64,000 nucleotides of DNA from G965212025 sp965212025 (GCA_965212025.1 OZ243039.1:744001-808000); one strand, 5' to 3'. Shown: positions 1 through 8,268, numbered from the stretch's first letter. A program made the numbers and translations. The notes: a model not told the origin generated them from the sequence alone.

Positions 1-41
1 AACTGGTCAAAGACAAGGATCTCGCGCGATATATCCTCTAA
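1..41 (+). CDS. hslU: HslU, C-terminal end only (window edge)
   Basis: The first complete codons, from base 3, read LVKDKDLARYIL and a TAA at 39-41. This matches the conserved end of HslU, the ATPase subunit of the HslUV protease, which in gammaproteobacteria ends in D-L-[SA]-R-[FY]-I-L. The DUF971 gene that commonly follows hslVU comes next, which supports the call. Only 12 residues are visible, so the identification rests on this tail and the gene order. Confidence 0.75.
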   Translation, partial: LVKDKDLARYIL

Positions 42-71
42 ACCACACCTGGGCCTGTCCCTCGGGATCCC

Positions 72-125
72 TGCGCCTGCCAAAATCTCTCGCCAGCTTG
101 ATGCCGGCTTGGATGACGGGAGGAA
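72..125 (+). repeat. Degenerate partial copy of the DUF971 5' end
   Basis: About 54 bases here resemble bases 320-373, inside the downstream DUF971 gene. Both contain the identical stretch AAAATCTCTCGCCAGCTTGAT. The translated fragment reads KISRQLDAGLDDG against KISRQLDISFDDG in the gene. The copy has no start codon in frame and is not expected to be expressed. The rest of 42-290 shows no gene. Confidence 0.7.
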
Positions 126-271
126 ATGCCCCACGGGCTCGCCTTCGGGCACACTCATTTTCTTGCTGCCAGCAAGCATTCGGACATGAAGCATGATCCG
201 TACAGGGCATTGGTGCCACTGACGCAGATGGCCGCAGCCCGGACTGGCAATAGACCAGGGTCTGCCACCCC

Positions 272-303
272 GGAAACCATGTCCAAAGGAAACCATGTCC
301 AAA
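272..303 (+). repeat. 16-bp exact tandem duplication at the DUF971 start
   Basis: GGAAACCATGTCCAAA occurs twice back to back (272-287 and 288-303). Each copy contains ATGTCCAAA. Because 16 is not a multiple of 3, the first ATG (279) opens a different frame that stops soon, and only the second ATG (295) starts the DUF971 protein. The duplication therefore creates a decoy start. Confidence 0.9.
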
Positions 304-666
304 CATATCCCAGTTTCGTTGCGCTTGCGTAAAATCTCTCGCCAGCTTGATATCAGCTTTGATGACGGCAAGCAATTTTCCCTGAGCTGTGAATACCTCC
401 GGGTGTATTCTCCATCTGCGGAAGTCATGGGACACGGACAAGGTCAGGGGGAACTGCAGACAGGCAAAGAAAATGTCAATATTTTTGCCATTGAACCAAT
501 CGGAAACTATGCCGTGCGCCTGGAGTTTGACGACAAGCACCGTACCGGTATTTTCAGTTGGGATTACCTGTACGAACTGGGAGAAAATCAGAATGTTTAC
601 TGGGAGCAATATTTGCAACGTCTTGCCAAAGCTGGCCATGTTCGAATCCCCCGGTCTCGGCCATGA
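295..666 (+). CDS. DUF971 / GBBH-like N-terminal domain protein
   Basis: The 123-residue product matches the DUF971 family, which is related to the N-terminal domain of gamma-butyrobetaine hydroxylase. Visible family features are LSCEYLRVYSPSAEV, the phrase IEPIGNYAVRLEFDDKH, and the closing GIFSWDYLYELG. Family proteins are small, soluble and of unsettled biochemical role; some are linked to metal or Fe-S handling. The gene lies between hslU and ubiE, the usual gammaproteobacterial position. The start at 295 is preceded by a duplicate ATG in another frame and has only a weak ribosome-binding site. The stop at 664-666 lies in the hairpin that covers the ubiE start. Confidence 0.85.
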   Translation: MSKHIPVSLRLRKISRQLDISFDDGKQFSLSCEYLRVYSPSAEVMGHGQGQGELQTGKENVNIFAIEPIGNYAVRLEFDDKHRTGIFSWDYLYELGENQNVYWEQYLQRLAKAGHVRIPRSRP

Positions 667-696
667 TGCCTCATGGCAAAGCCCCTGAGGCATCAT
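663..696 (+). promoter_or_regulatory. Hairpin covering the ubiE ribosome-binding site and start
   Basis: Bases 663-673 (ATGATGCCTCA) and 686-696 (TGAGGCATCAT) form a perfect 11-bp inverted repeat with a 12-base loop. The right arm contains the GAGG that would act as ribosome-binding site and the first two bases of the ubiE ATG at 695. The left arm overlaps the DUF971 stop. In RNA this could hide the ubiE start unless ribosomes finishing DUF971 open it, giving translational coupling. The structure is seen; its role is inferred. Confidence 0.5.
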
Positions 697-1435
697 GAGC
701 AAGACGCATTCTTTCGGCTATCGTCAGGTGACGGCAGAGAACAAAACCGCTCTGGTCGGTGATGTTTTTGACTCAGTCGCCCCACATTACGACCTGATGA
801 ACGATCTGATGTCGCTGGGAATTCATCGCTTGTGGAAGCGAATCACGATACAGCTGTCCGTATTGCAGCCCGGTCAGAGGGTTTTGGATCTGGCGGCAGG
901 AACTGGCGACTTGACCCGGCAGATTTGCCACCAGGTCGGTACCGGCGGTTATGTGGTTTCCGCCGATGTCAACCAGAAAATGCTCACAAAGGGGCGGGAT
1001 CGTTCATTGGATGGTGGGCTCCGTCATGGTGTGGGCTTTGTGCAGTGCAATGCTGAAAATCTGCCGTTCCCCGATCATTTTTTTGATCGGGTCATTATCG
1101 GGTTCGGACTACGCAACGTGACGGATATGCCGCGTACCTTGGGAGCCATGCACCAGGTTTTGAAAAGGGGTGGCAGAGTGCTTGTTCTGGAGTTTTCCCA
1201 GCCGCTGAAGGCCATCTCCCCGCTTTACGATTTGTGGTCTCTGCACTGCATTCCAAAACTCGCACGAAGGATCGCCCGGGATGAAGAAAGTTACCGTTAT
1301 CTGGTGGAATCCATACGCACACATCCTGACCAGGAAACACTAAAAGAAATGATGGGTGCCGCAGGTTTTGAACGTTGCGAATATTTTAATCTCAGCGGCG
1401 GGATCGTGGCCATACACCGCGGGTGCAGAATCTGA
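695..1435 (+). CDS. ubiE: Demethylmenaquinone/ubiquinone C-methyltransferase UbiE
   Basis: A 246-residue class I SAM methyltransferase. UbiE motif 1 (VFDSVAPHYDLMNDLMSLG) is near residue 25, and the SAM-binding glycine motif VLDLAAGTGDLT follows near residue 64. NAENLPFPDHFFDRV and GFGLRNV come further on, and the chain ends with GGIVAIHRG, all typical of the family. It methylates the C-2 position of the benzoquinol ring in ubiquinone synthesis. Its end overlaps ubiJ by 13 bases and ubiB follows, so ubiE-ubiJ-ubiB is one operon as in other gammaproteobacteria. Confidence 0.96.
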   Translation: MSKTHSFGYRQVTAENKTALVGDVFDSVAPHYDLMNDLMSLGIHRLWKRITIQLSVLQPGQRVLDLAAGTGDLTRQICHQVGTGGYVVSADVNQKMLTKGRDRSLDGGLRHGVGFVQCNAENLPFPDHFFDRVIIGFGLRNVTDMPRTLGAMHQVLKRGGRVLVLEFSQPLKAISPLYDLWSLHCIPKLARRIARDEESYRYLVESIRTHPDQETLKEMMGAAGFERCEYFNLSGGIVAIHRGCRI

Positions 1436-2073
1436 CCCCCCCGGACAGCAACCGCGAAAACAACCCGCCATGGGTCAGGCCACTCGCTGTAGCCATTCAG
1501 AACACGCTGGATGTTTATCTGTCGACTGACCCGGAGGGGGCGGCAGAGCTGGAAAAGCTGCGAGGTGCAACGGTTCGGGTTTCGTGCGAACACCCTTTTT
1601 TCAGTCTGTATTTCACCGCCACGCAAAATCGAATCGAAGTCGACTGGACGGGTTCCGTAAAACCTCAGGCGTGTGTCAGTGCCGCACTGGGAGACTGGCT
1701 TCAAATCGGCCTGTCGCGCGGCAAATCACACTCCGGGATCAACCTGAACATCTCTGGCGATGTCAGCATGGCACAAAATTTTCTCAAGATACTGTCGAAT
1801 GTCGCTTTCGACTGTGAAGCTCTGATAGCCCGTTACGCAGGAGATCGTGCTGCACACCACCTGGGTCAATCGGCACGTCGGCTTGGAAGCTGGCAGACTC
1901 GTGCCCGCCAGGTATTCGCGGAAAGCTTCAGCGAATATTTGCAGGAAGAAGCGCGGTTAACCCCTTCCCGTTACGAACTGGAAGGCTTTCTGGATGAAGT
2001 GGACAAGGCAAGAAATGACATTGAGCGGCTAAGCAGGCGTTTTGAAAGCATGTTGAACAAGAAGGGTAAATGA
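1423..2073 (+). CDS. ubiJ: Ubiquinone biosynthesis accessory factor UbiJ (SCP2 domain)
   Basis: The 216-residue product sits between ubiE and ubiB, where UbiJ is found. The N-terminal half has the SCP2 lipid-binding pattern, including a strand reading VRVSCEHPFFSLYFTA and the segment INLNISGDVSMAQNF. The C-terminal part is helical and charged (VDKARNDIERLSRRFESMLNK), as in UbiJ. UbiJ with UbiK is part of the soluble complex that makes the ubiquinone ring available to the hydroxylases. The start is a GTG at 1423 inside the end of ubiE. The stop overlaps the ubiB start as ATGA. Confidence 0.88.
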   Translation: MQNLTPPDSNRENNPPWVRPLAVAIQNTLDVYLSTDPEGAAELEKLRGATVRVSCEHPFFSLYFTATQNRIEVDWTGSVKPQACVSAALGDWLQIGLSRGKSHSGINLNISGDVSMAQNFLKILSNVAFDCEALIARYAGDRAAHHLGQSARRLGSWQTRARQVFAESFSEYLQEEARLTPSRYELEGFLDEVDKARNDIERLSRRFESMLNKKGK

Positions 2074-3626
2074 ACGCGCTGCGGCACCTCCTCCGTCTGT
2101 TTTCCATAAACTGGATATTGCTGCGGTATAGCCTTGACGAAATCATTTTTCGAATTCCTCTCCTGCAACCCGCGCGCTTCCTTTCCTGGCTGTTCCCCTG
2201 GCGCTGGTTCCCCCTTTCCCGCAAGCCCCTGGAGGTGCGTATTCGTCTGGCTGTTGAAGACCTGGGACCCATCTTTGTGAAGTTTGGCCAAATGCTGTCC
2301 ACCCGCAGGGACCTGCTCTCGAAAGACTTGTCTCGGGAACTGGCAAAACTGCAAGACCAAGTGCCGCCCTTTCCGGAAAAAGAAGCGCAGGCCATCATTG
2401 AGAAATCCCTGGGTGCTCCTGTGGGCGTGATGTTTAAACACTTTGAAAGCAAAGCGCTGGCCTCCGCTTCCATAGCGCAGGTACACGCCGCACAATTGCA
2501 CGACGGCCAGGAAGTGGTCGTAAAGGTGTTGCGCCCGGAAATGAAGCGCATCATAAAACGGGATCTGGCGCTGCTGTATCTTTTGGCTCGGATGGTTGAG
2601 CGCTGGTGGCCGGAAGGGCAACGCCTAAGACCCGTGGAAGTCGTCTCTGAATACGAAAAAACCATCATGGGAGAACTGAACCTGATGCAGGAAGCTGCGA
2701 ACGCAAGCCGCCTGAGACAGGATTTTGAAAATTCGCCGCTGCTTTATGTGCCCAAAATTTTTTGGCGCTGGTGTCACGAGGAAGTCATCGTCATGGAGCG
2801 CGTGCGTGGGGTACGCATCAGCGATATCAAGGAGCTCAGGGACAAACAGGTAAATATGAAAAAACTGTCAGAAAACGGCGTGGAAATTTTTTTCACGCAG
2901 GTTTTCAAAAATAATTTTTTCCATGCTGATATGCACCCCGGCAATATTTTTGTGTGCATACAGGATCCCGAAAACCCCAAGTACCTGGGCGTGGACTTCG
3001 GCATCATGGGCACGCTGCCGCCTAATGACCAACGCTATCTTGCGGAAAATTTTCTGGCATTTTTCAATCGGGACTACCGAAAAGTCGCCTCGTTGCATAT
3101 TGCTTCGGGATGGGTGCCAAGAGAGACCCGCGTCGAAGAGTTTGAGACCGCAATCCGAACTGTGTGCGAACCCATTTTCCAACGCCCTTTGAATGAAATT
3201 TCTTTTGGCCACCTGTTGCTCAGGCTTTTTCAGACCGCGCAACGTTTTCAGATGGAAGTGCAGCCGCAACTGGTTCTGTTACAAAAAACGCTTTTGAATA
3301 TAGAGGGGCTGGGGCGGCAACTGTATCCAGAGCTTGACCTTTGGCAAACCGCGAAACCCTTCCTGGAAAAATGGATGGCTTCCCGGACAGGAGTGCGCTC
3401 TCTATGGCATGGCATGCAGGAAAACCTGCCAACCGCCATAAATCTGCTCCCTGTGATGCCGGAGCTGGCACGCGAAGCGGCCACTGAGTTCAAGCTCTAC
3501 CGCCAGGAGTCGGCAAAAAACGCCCAAATCCTGCGCCGTGAGTTGCGCTCTTTGAAAAAGTGGGGCTTGGCTTTGGTCAGCTTACTCGTGATTGCCTGGC
3601 TGCTGACCTCGTTCCCGGTTTTTTGA
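2070..3626 (+). CDS. ubiB: Ubiquinone biosynthesis protein kinase-like UbiB
   Basis: A 518-residue member of the ABC1/ADCK/UbiB family. Characteristic motifs are FVKFGQMLSTRRDLL (KxGQ region, near residue 73), ASASIAQVHAA (Ala-rich loop), FHADMHPGNIF and the metal-binding VDFGIMG. A C-terminal hydrophobic segment (LVSLLVIAWLLTSF) gives the expected membrane anchor. It is an ATPase needed for ubiquinone synthesis, possibly extracting lipid intermediates from the membrane. It is coupled to ubiJ by an ATGA overlap. The tat genes that often follow ubiB are absent; convergent iron genes are found instead. Confidence 0.95.
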   Translation: MNALRHLLRLFSINWILLRYSLDEIIFRIPLLQPARFLSWLFPWRWFPLSRKPLEVRIRLAVEDLGPIFVKFGQMLSTRRDLLSKDLSRELAKLQDQVPPFPEKEAQAIIEKSLGAPVGVMFKHFESKALASASIAQVHAAQLHDGQEVVVKVLRPEMKRIIKRDLALLYLLARMVERWWPEGQRLRPVEVVSEYEKTIMGELNLMQEAANASRLRQDFENSPLLYVPKIFWRWCHEEVIVMERVRGVRISDIKELRDKQVNMKKLSENGVEIFFTQVFKNNFFHADMHPGNIFVCIQDPENPKYLGVDFGIMGTLPPNDQRYLAENFLAFFNRDYRKVASLHIASGWVPRETRVEEFETAIRTVCEPIFQRPLNEISFGHLLLRLFQTAQRFQMEVQPQLVLLQKTLLNIEGLGRQLYPELDLWQTAKPFLEKWMASRTGVRSLWHGMQENLPTAINLLPVMPELAREAATEFKLYRQESAKNAQILRRELRSLKKWGLALVSLLVIAWLLTSFPVF

Positions 3627-3647
3627 TTGTGCCGCTTAAAACCGCCA

Positions 3648-4202
3648 CTAGCGGGAGGCTTGCACCGCTTTTTCCAGGTTGACGTTTTTATAAACAACGT
3701 GCTGCTTCTCAAAAAGCCGGGCACCATGAACCTGAACCCAATCGTGGTGATACGAAAGCTGCCCGGGAGCCGGCGGACGGATTTCAAAGTGCACCGTGTA
3801 CAGGTCTGTGGGCTTGCCTGGCAAAGCAATGTTTCGCGCGTAGTGAACCGCATCCACAAAATTCACATGCGGAATCAGGTCAGCCTGAAGAGACTGTCCG
3901 GTTTTCTCATTGACCACAAGCGCGCTGATGCTCAAATAAGGAACGAAGCCCCCGGAAAACGATTTCCCCAGACCTTCCTTCCGGGACACCCAGCTGGCGA
4001 GCACTTCCAGGTGAATATCGGTCTTGGATTTCGGCAGGTGATAACCGGCTGGCGCAATCGTGTCCTCGGGTGCGGCTTCAAAAATAAAGTGGATTCCGGG
4101 ACGGATAATCCTTTCACCCAAGACGAATTCCTCAGCTGAGACGGTTCCCTGAAATCCTGAAACCAGGCACAAACAAAACAGGAGGTGAAAGACTCTGTAC
4201 AT
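3648..4202 (-). CDS. Periplasmic P19/Tp34-family iron-binding protein
   Basis: About 184 residues from ATG 4202, preceded by a good GGAG. Upstream codons remain open to 4253, but the inner start gives a clean signal peptide (MYRVFHLLFCLCLVSGF to VSA-EE). The mature part has the P19/Tp34 order: a TDIHLEVLA strand, GGFVPYLSISALV, then PHVNFVDAVHYARNIALPG and YTVHFEIRPP. Family members bind iron or copper in the periplasm and work with an FTR1-like permease. No permease is in this window. The gene is just downstream of, and probably cotranscribed with, an outer-membrane barrel gene. Confidence 0.8.
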   Translation of the reverse strand: MYRVFHLLFCLCLVSGFQGTVSAEEFVLGERIIRPGIHFIFEAAPEDTIAPAGYHLPKSKTDIHLEVLASWVSRKEGLGKSFSGGFVPYLSISALVVNEKTGQSLQADLIPHVNFVDAVHYARNIALPGKPTDLYTVHFEIRPPAPGQLSYHHDWVQVHGARLFEKQHVVYKNVNLEKAVQASR

Positions 4203-4224
4203 AATGAAACTCCGGTTTTGGCAA

Positions 4225-4956
4225 TTAAAAGTGAACGGTGAAAGCAATGCCACCCCAAGTCAGTGAGTGGTATTCCTCCCGCAGTGAATTCAAAGCGATC
4301 AGGTGAGCAAGCGTAGCCTCAAGCTCCAGAGAGTCCGATAACTGTCGGCTGACGCCAAGGGACAGTTGCACTGAGCTTAAGGTGTCCTGTTCAATGAAGC
4401 CAAAGTCACGAACCAACTCAAAACCAGGGTGTATCCCAAAGCCACCGACCTCGTACTCACCCTCCAGCGCGAAGGAGAGCACGTCTCCGTCATTTCCCGT
4501 CGCGTATGCGTAGTTCAGAGACGCGACCCAGTTCGCCAATTCGTATGCAAGGCTCGCTTCCACCTCATATTCATGCTCGTGCCCGCCGTCTTCAAAGGCA
4601 TCGACACGCACGAAGGCAAGCTCCGCGCCCAGGTCGTCTGCCAAAAGCCACTCATAACCCAAACTCAGGCTCGTTTCCTGGAAATCAACATCCTCAGCAT
4701 CCGCCAGCCAGAGCTCGACAAAAAATCCGTCTTTTTCCACCTCAAAGGCCACTGAGTACAAGCCGCCTTCCTCCATCTCATTGTCCCCCCACCCCACGTG
4801 GCGACCCTCATAACTCACGTTGGCGGACAACTCCCAGTCCTCCGCCTGGACAGTCGGTAACGACAGCAGGCAGGCGATCAGAAGGGCAAAAATCCCTTGC
4901 GAAACATCGCTTGCTCGATGACCGCAAAGCAGGCTAAACACGTTTTTTCCGCACAC
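4225..4956 (-). CDS. Small outer-membrane beta-barrel protein
   Basis: Up to 243 residues. A signal peptide (FALLIACLLSLPTVQA-ED) is followed by alternating polar/hydrophobic strands rich in Glu, Asp and aromatics, and the chain ends in Phe (FTVHF), the usual barrel-assembly signal. About eight to twelve strands can be imagined; no specific family is recognised. The start is uncertain: GTG 4956 overlaps AGGGAG, and an inner GTG near 4941 is better spaced. It ends 23 bases before the P19-like gene on the same strand, so the barrel may pass iron or another ligand across the outer membrane. Confidence 0.6.
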   Translation of the reverse strand: MCGKNVFSLLCGHRASDVSQGIFALLIACLLSLPTVQAEDWELSANVSYEGRHVGWGDNEMEEGGLYSVAFEVEKDGFFVELWLADAEDVDFQETSLSLGYEWLLADDLGAELAFVRVDAFEDGGHEHEYEVEASLAYELANWVASLNYAYATGNDGDVLSFALEGEYEVGGFGIHPGFELVRDFGFIEQDTLSSVQLSLGVSRQLSDSLELEATLAHLIALNSLREEYHSLTWGGIAFTVHF

Positions 4957-5356
4957 TCCCTTAAAACAGTGTAAATAAGTCCGATTTCCAGTCAGGATGG
5001 CCGCGCCGCATACAGGAAAACAGTGGTTTCTGCTTCACGGAAATACAAAAAGTGATGATTTTTATCAAAAAAAAGAGCTTGTCAAGCCCTGCAGATTGGT
5101 TCGCAGGATCACGTCTTTTTTTTTTATTTCACCGCCAGGCCGTTCTTGACCGCGGTGCAATTGGTCTCGCCCCCACTTTGGTGACTCGTGCTATCCATAA
5201 AATGATCGCCTCACATGAGCGGAACAGGGAAGCCTCGTTCCCAATTGGCAGATGGCGGAGTGCCGTTGACCCATAATTCCTAAAAGTGGCTTTTTTGTTA
5301 TTTTCCATGTCTTTAATGCCCATTTTGCAAATGAATTGCATTAGAATCATGACTTT
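4957..5356. other. Divergent intergenic region before aroQ
   Basis: About 400 bases without a convincing gene. It must hold the leftward promoter for the barrel/P19 pair and the rightward promoter for aroQ. Several A/T runs occur near 5050-5130. A degenerate palindrome, TGATGATTTTTATCA near 5052, vaguely resembles a Fur half-site pair, but the match is too weak to call. No tRNA or other RNA gene was recognised. Confidence 0.5.
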
Positions 5357-5794
5357 ATGAAAATTCTTCTCATTCATGGACCCAACCTGAATCTTTTGGG
5401 CAGGCGCGAGCCAGAAGTCTATGGCAGCGAAACACTTCACCAAATTAATGTGCGCTTGCAAAAACTCGCAAAAAAGCTGGATGTGGTGCTGTCAGACTTT
5501 CAAAGCAACCACGAAGGACAACTCATTGATCGCTTGCACGAATGCATGGACGACGGTACGAACTGTATCATCATCAATCCGGGCGCGCTGACGCATACGA
5601 GCATTGCCCTGCGAGATGCGCTTTTGGCAATCAACATACCCTTTGTTGAGGTGCATTTGTCAAACGTCTTTGCGCGTGAAAAGTTTCGCGGAAATTCATT
5701 CCTGTCCGGAGTCGCAAGTGGCGTTATTTCCGGTTTGGGCGTACTTGGCTACGAATTTGCCCTACGCGCAGCCACAAGCCTGGGAGACTCTTGA
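5357..5794 (+). CDS. aroQ: Type II 3-dehydroquinate dehydratase
   Basis: A 145-residue type II dehydroquinase. It has the N-terminal HGPNLNLLGRREPEVYG with the catalytic Tyr, then FQSNHEGQLID and NPGALTHTSIALRDAL. The region FVEVHLSNVFAREKFRGNSF carries the catalytic His. The enzyme turns 3-dehydroquinate into 3-dehydroshikimate in the shikimate pathway. It forms an operon with accB, whose ATG overlaps the aroQ stop, the common proteobacterial pairing. No strong ribosome-binding site precedes ATG 5357. Confidence 0.96.
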   Translation: MKILLIHGPNLNLLGRREPEVYGSETLHQINVRLQKLAKKLDVVLSDFQSNHEGQLIDRLHECMDDGTNCIIINPGALTHTSIALRDALLAINIPFVEVHLSNVFAREKFRGNSFLSGVASGVISGLGVLGYEFALRAATSLGDS

Positions 5795-6279
5795 TGGACT
5801 TCAAAACGATCAAACGGCTGGTGAAGCTCGTGAACTCTTCCGGTATCGCCGAAATTGAAGTCCGCGAAGGCACACAGACGATTCGCGTCCGTCGTACTTT
5901 TGAGCAAACCGGGCAGGCACAGCAGTATTTCACGCAGGACATGGAAAGCAAAGGAGCTGCAAACCCACTGCCGGCCAGCGCAGAAGCAAGCTCCGGAACC
6001 CATGAAACCTCTGCCGATGAACCTGCGCAGCCGCCCGGCTCCGTAGCCGTCAAAGCTCCCATGGTGGGTACTTTCTATATTTCGTCTGCTCCGGATGCCC
6101 AACCCTTTGCCAAAGTCGGGCAACAAGTGCACAAAGGGGACACCCTGTGCATTGTCGAGGCCATGAAAACCATGAATGAAATTCCCGCACCCCAGGATGG
6201 CGTCGTCATAAGTATTCTGGCGAACAACTCCACGGGCGTGGAATATGGACAGACTTTGATGATCCTCAACTCGTCATAG
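5794..6279 (+). CDS. accB: Biotin carboxyl carrier protein of acetyl-CoA carboxylase
   Basis: 161 residues from ATG 5794, with GGGAG 7 bases upstream; an in-frame TTG at 5791 is a poorer start. The N-terminal helix (FKTIKRLVKLVNSSGIAEIEV) is followed by a Pro/Ala-rich linker. The C-terminal biotinyl domain carries VEAMKTMNEIPA, with the Lys of AMKT as the biotin site; Thr replaces the more usual Met after it. AccB carries carboxybiotin between AccC and the transferase in the first step of fatty-acid synthesis. The start overlaps the aroQ stop. Confidence 0.95.
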   Translation: MDFKTIKRLVKLVNSSGIAEIEVREGTQTIRVRRTFEQTGQAQQYFTQDMESKGAANPLPASAEASSGTHETSADEPAQPPGSVAVKAPMVGTFYISSAPDAQPFAKVGQQVHKGDTLCIVEAMKTMNEIPAPQDGVVISILANNSTGVEYGQTLMILNSS

Positions 6280-6312
6280 CGAGCCTTTTTCTTCTCCGTA
6301 ACTCACTGGCGC

Positions 6313-7662
6313 ATGTTTGACAAAATTGTCATTGCCAACCGTGGTGAGATTGCGCTTCGTATCCTCAGGGCCTGCCGGGAACTGGGCGTGAAAGTAGTCG
6401 CCGCCCACTCGGAGGTGGACGTCGATCTCATGCACGTGAAGCTGGCCGACGAAACCGTCTGCATAGGCCCCGCCGCACCTGCCGGAAGCTACTTAAATAT
6501 TCCCTCTATCGTCAGCGCAGCCGAAGTAACAGATGCCATGGCCATTCACCCGGGCTACGGGTTTCTCGCGGAGAATGCAGCTTTTGCCGAACAGGTAGAA
6601 AAAAGCGGCTTTGTCTTCGTCGGCCCCAAACCCGAAACCATCCGCCTTATGGGAAACAAAATTGAGGCACGAAACACCATGACCAAGGCCGGTATCAAAT
6701 GTATCCCGGGAACCACGACCGGGCTCGGTGACAGCATCAAAATCAATATTGGGATCGCCCAGGAACTCGGCTATCCGCTCATCATTAAAGCAGCCGCAGG
6801 GGGGGGCGGTCGCGGGATGCGGGTGGTGCGCACGGAAGGTGCTTTGGCCAACGCTTTGTCGTTGACGCGTTCGGAGGCGGAGGCGGCATTTGGAAATGGT
6901 GAAATCTATCTGGAAAAATTCCTTGGCAACCCTCGCCATATTGAATTTCAGGTAATAGCAGACCGTTACGGCAACGTTATTCATCTGGGAGAAAGAGATT
7001 GCTCTTTGCAGCGCAGGCATCAAAAGGTGATCGAAGAATGCCCGGCTCCCGGCATTGGCGAAAAGCAGCGCCAGAAAATGGGAGAGCTGGTAATCAAAGC
7101 ATGTCGCTCAATAAACTATGTGGGGGTGGGGACTTTCGAATTTCTTTACGAAGACGGGGTGTTCTATTTCATGGAAATGAATACTCGCATACAGGTTGAA
7201 CACCCTGTCACCGAAATGGTGACGGGTATCGACATTGTCAAAGAACAATTGCGTATCGCTGCCGGGGAAAGACTTGGCATTAAACAAAAAGATGTGTGCA
7301 TGGACGGGCACGCACTGGAGTGCCGCATCAACGCGGAAAGCCCAACGACTTTTACGCCTTCTCCCGGAACCATTAAGGAGTTTCACGCTCCAGGAGGACC
7401 CGGCATCAGAGTTGATTCCCATATTTATGGAAACTATAAAGTCCCGCCGCATTACGACTCTCTGATTGGTAAGCTCATCGCCCACGGTGACAACCGCACG
7501 ACCGCCATCAACCGAATGCGCGGCGCATTGGATGAAATTTACGTCAACGGCATTGAAACCAATATCCCATTACACCGCGAGATCATCACAGACGCGGCTT
7601 TCGACAAAGGTGGCTTGAGCATTCACTACCTGGAAAGAAAATTGGCACAACAACACCATTGA
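6313..7662 (+). CDS. accC: Biotin carboxylase subunit of acetyl-CoA carboxylase
   Basis: A 449-residue biotin carboxylase of normal length. It starts with KIVIANRGEIALRILRACRELG and has IHPGYGFLAENA, the Gly-rich ATP loop AAAGGGGRGMR, GERDCSLQRRHQKVIEECPAP and FMEMNTRIQVEHPVTEMVTG, with the catalytic Glu and Arg. It carboxylates biotin on AccB using ATP and bicarbonate. The gap to accB is 33 bases. prmA, which often follows accC, is missing here. Confidence 0.97.
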   Translation: MFDKIVIANRGEIALRILRACRELGVKVVAAHSEVDVDLMHVKLADETVCIGPAAPAGSYLNIPSIVSAAEVTDAMAIHPGYGFLAENAAFAEQVEKSGFVFVGPKPETIRLMGNKIEARNTMTKAGIKCIPGTTTGLGDSIKINIGIAQELGYPLIIKAAAGGGGRGMRVVRTEGALANALSLTRSEAEAAFGNGEIYLEKFLGNPRHIEFQVIADRYGNVIHLGERDCSLQRRHQKVIEECPAPGIGEKQRQKMGELVIKACRSINYVGVGTFEFLYEDGVFYFMEMNTRIQVEHPVTEMVTGIDIVKEQLRIAAGERLGIKQKDVCMDGHALECRINAESPTTFTPSPGTIKEFHAPGGPGIRVDSHIYGNYKVPPHYDSLIGKLIAHGDNRTTAINRMRGALDEIYVNGIETNIPLHREIITDAAFDKGGLSIHYLERKLAQQHH

Positions 7663-7743
7663 ATATTTACAGGATATTTCACTTTCGTTGTTTCGTCTCC
7701 CCGGGCACGACGACATGAACTCCTTCCAAACTTTTCCCCGCCC

Positions 7744-8268
7744 GTGAAACGCGTTTTCAGGCACGGTCTCTCTTCTATATTGCTTGCGGTCACTACGGTT
7801 CTGGCGTTGCTCGCCGCCTGGGTTCTGCCCCAAACCACTAAAACGCTCCATGAATCACCATGGTTTAAGACACTTTGTGAACAAATCACTTGTCCACCCG
7901 TTGCCAGCACCAAAATGGCTCACTCCTTTGTGCAAATACAAGAATTGCGCATGATTGCCCGGAGCGAGGAAATGTCGCTCATCGCAAGCCTGGTCAATCT
8001 GCACGAAAAACAACAACCGTTTCCGGTTCTGGATGTTCAGTTGTTCGTTGCCGAAAACAAATTACAAAAACGTTTCTGGATTGATCCTGCCCTTTATTTG
8101 CAAACAAAAGAAGGGAACGAAGGAATGCTGCCCGGTCAGGAGTACCCGGTGCTCACTACAGTTCCTCACAGTGACGATGCAATATTTTGGTACAGGGTTC
8201 TTCCCAAAAAAGGGTTTCCATCTCTGCGATCCCCCGTTCACGACACAGAAAAGAAGGCATTGCCGTGA
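7744..8268 (+). CDS. DUF3426 membrane-anchored protein
   Basis: 174 residues from a GTG start. One transmembrane helix near the N-terminus (SILLAVTTVLALLAAWVLP) is followed by a DUF3426 domain containing ELRMIARSEEMSLIASLVN, FPVLDVQLFVAENKLQKRFW and a PGQEYPVLTTV segment. Family members usually carry an N-terminal MJ0042-type zinc ribbon before the helix; that part is absent. The gene overlaps fis by GTGA. Function is unknown; the position next to fis after accBC is the family's usual place. Confidence 0.75.
   Translation: MKRVFRHGLSSILLAVTTVLALLAAWVLPQTTKTLHESPWFKTLCEQITCPPVASTKMAHSFVQIQELRMIARSEEMSLIASLVNLHEKQQPFPVLDVQLFVAENKLQKRFWIDPALYLQTKEGNEGMLPGQEYPVLTTVPHSDDAIFWYRVLPKKGFPSLRSPVHDTEKKALP

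Noticed and set aside
7..702. 231-codon open frame on the minus strand
   Set aside because: Antisense to the DUF971 gene; its internal repetition only reflects the duplicated 5' end. No protein family features.
3638..3654. Possible terminator for the P19-like gene (CCGC-CACTA-GCGG with four A on the plus strand)
   Set aside because: The stem has only 4 pairs and the T-run is short; too weak to call.
5045..5070. Possible Fur box near TGATGATTTTTATCA
   Set aside because: Only a loose match to the Fur consensus; chance is likely in an AT-rich stretch.
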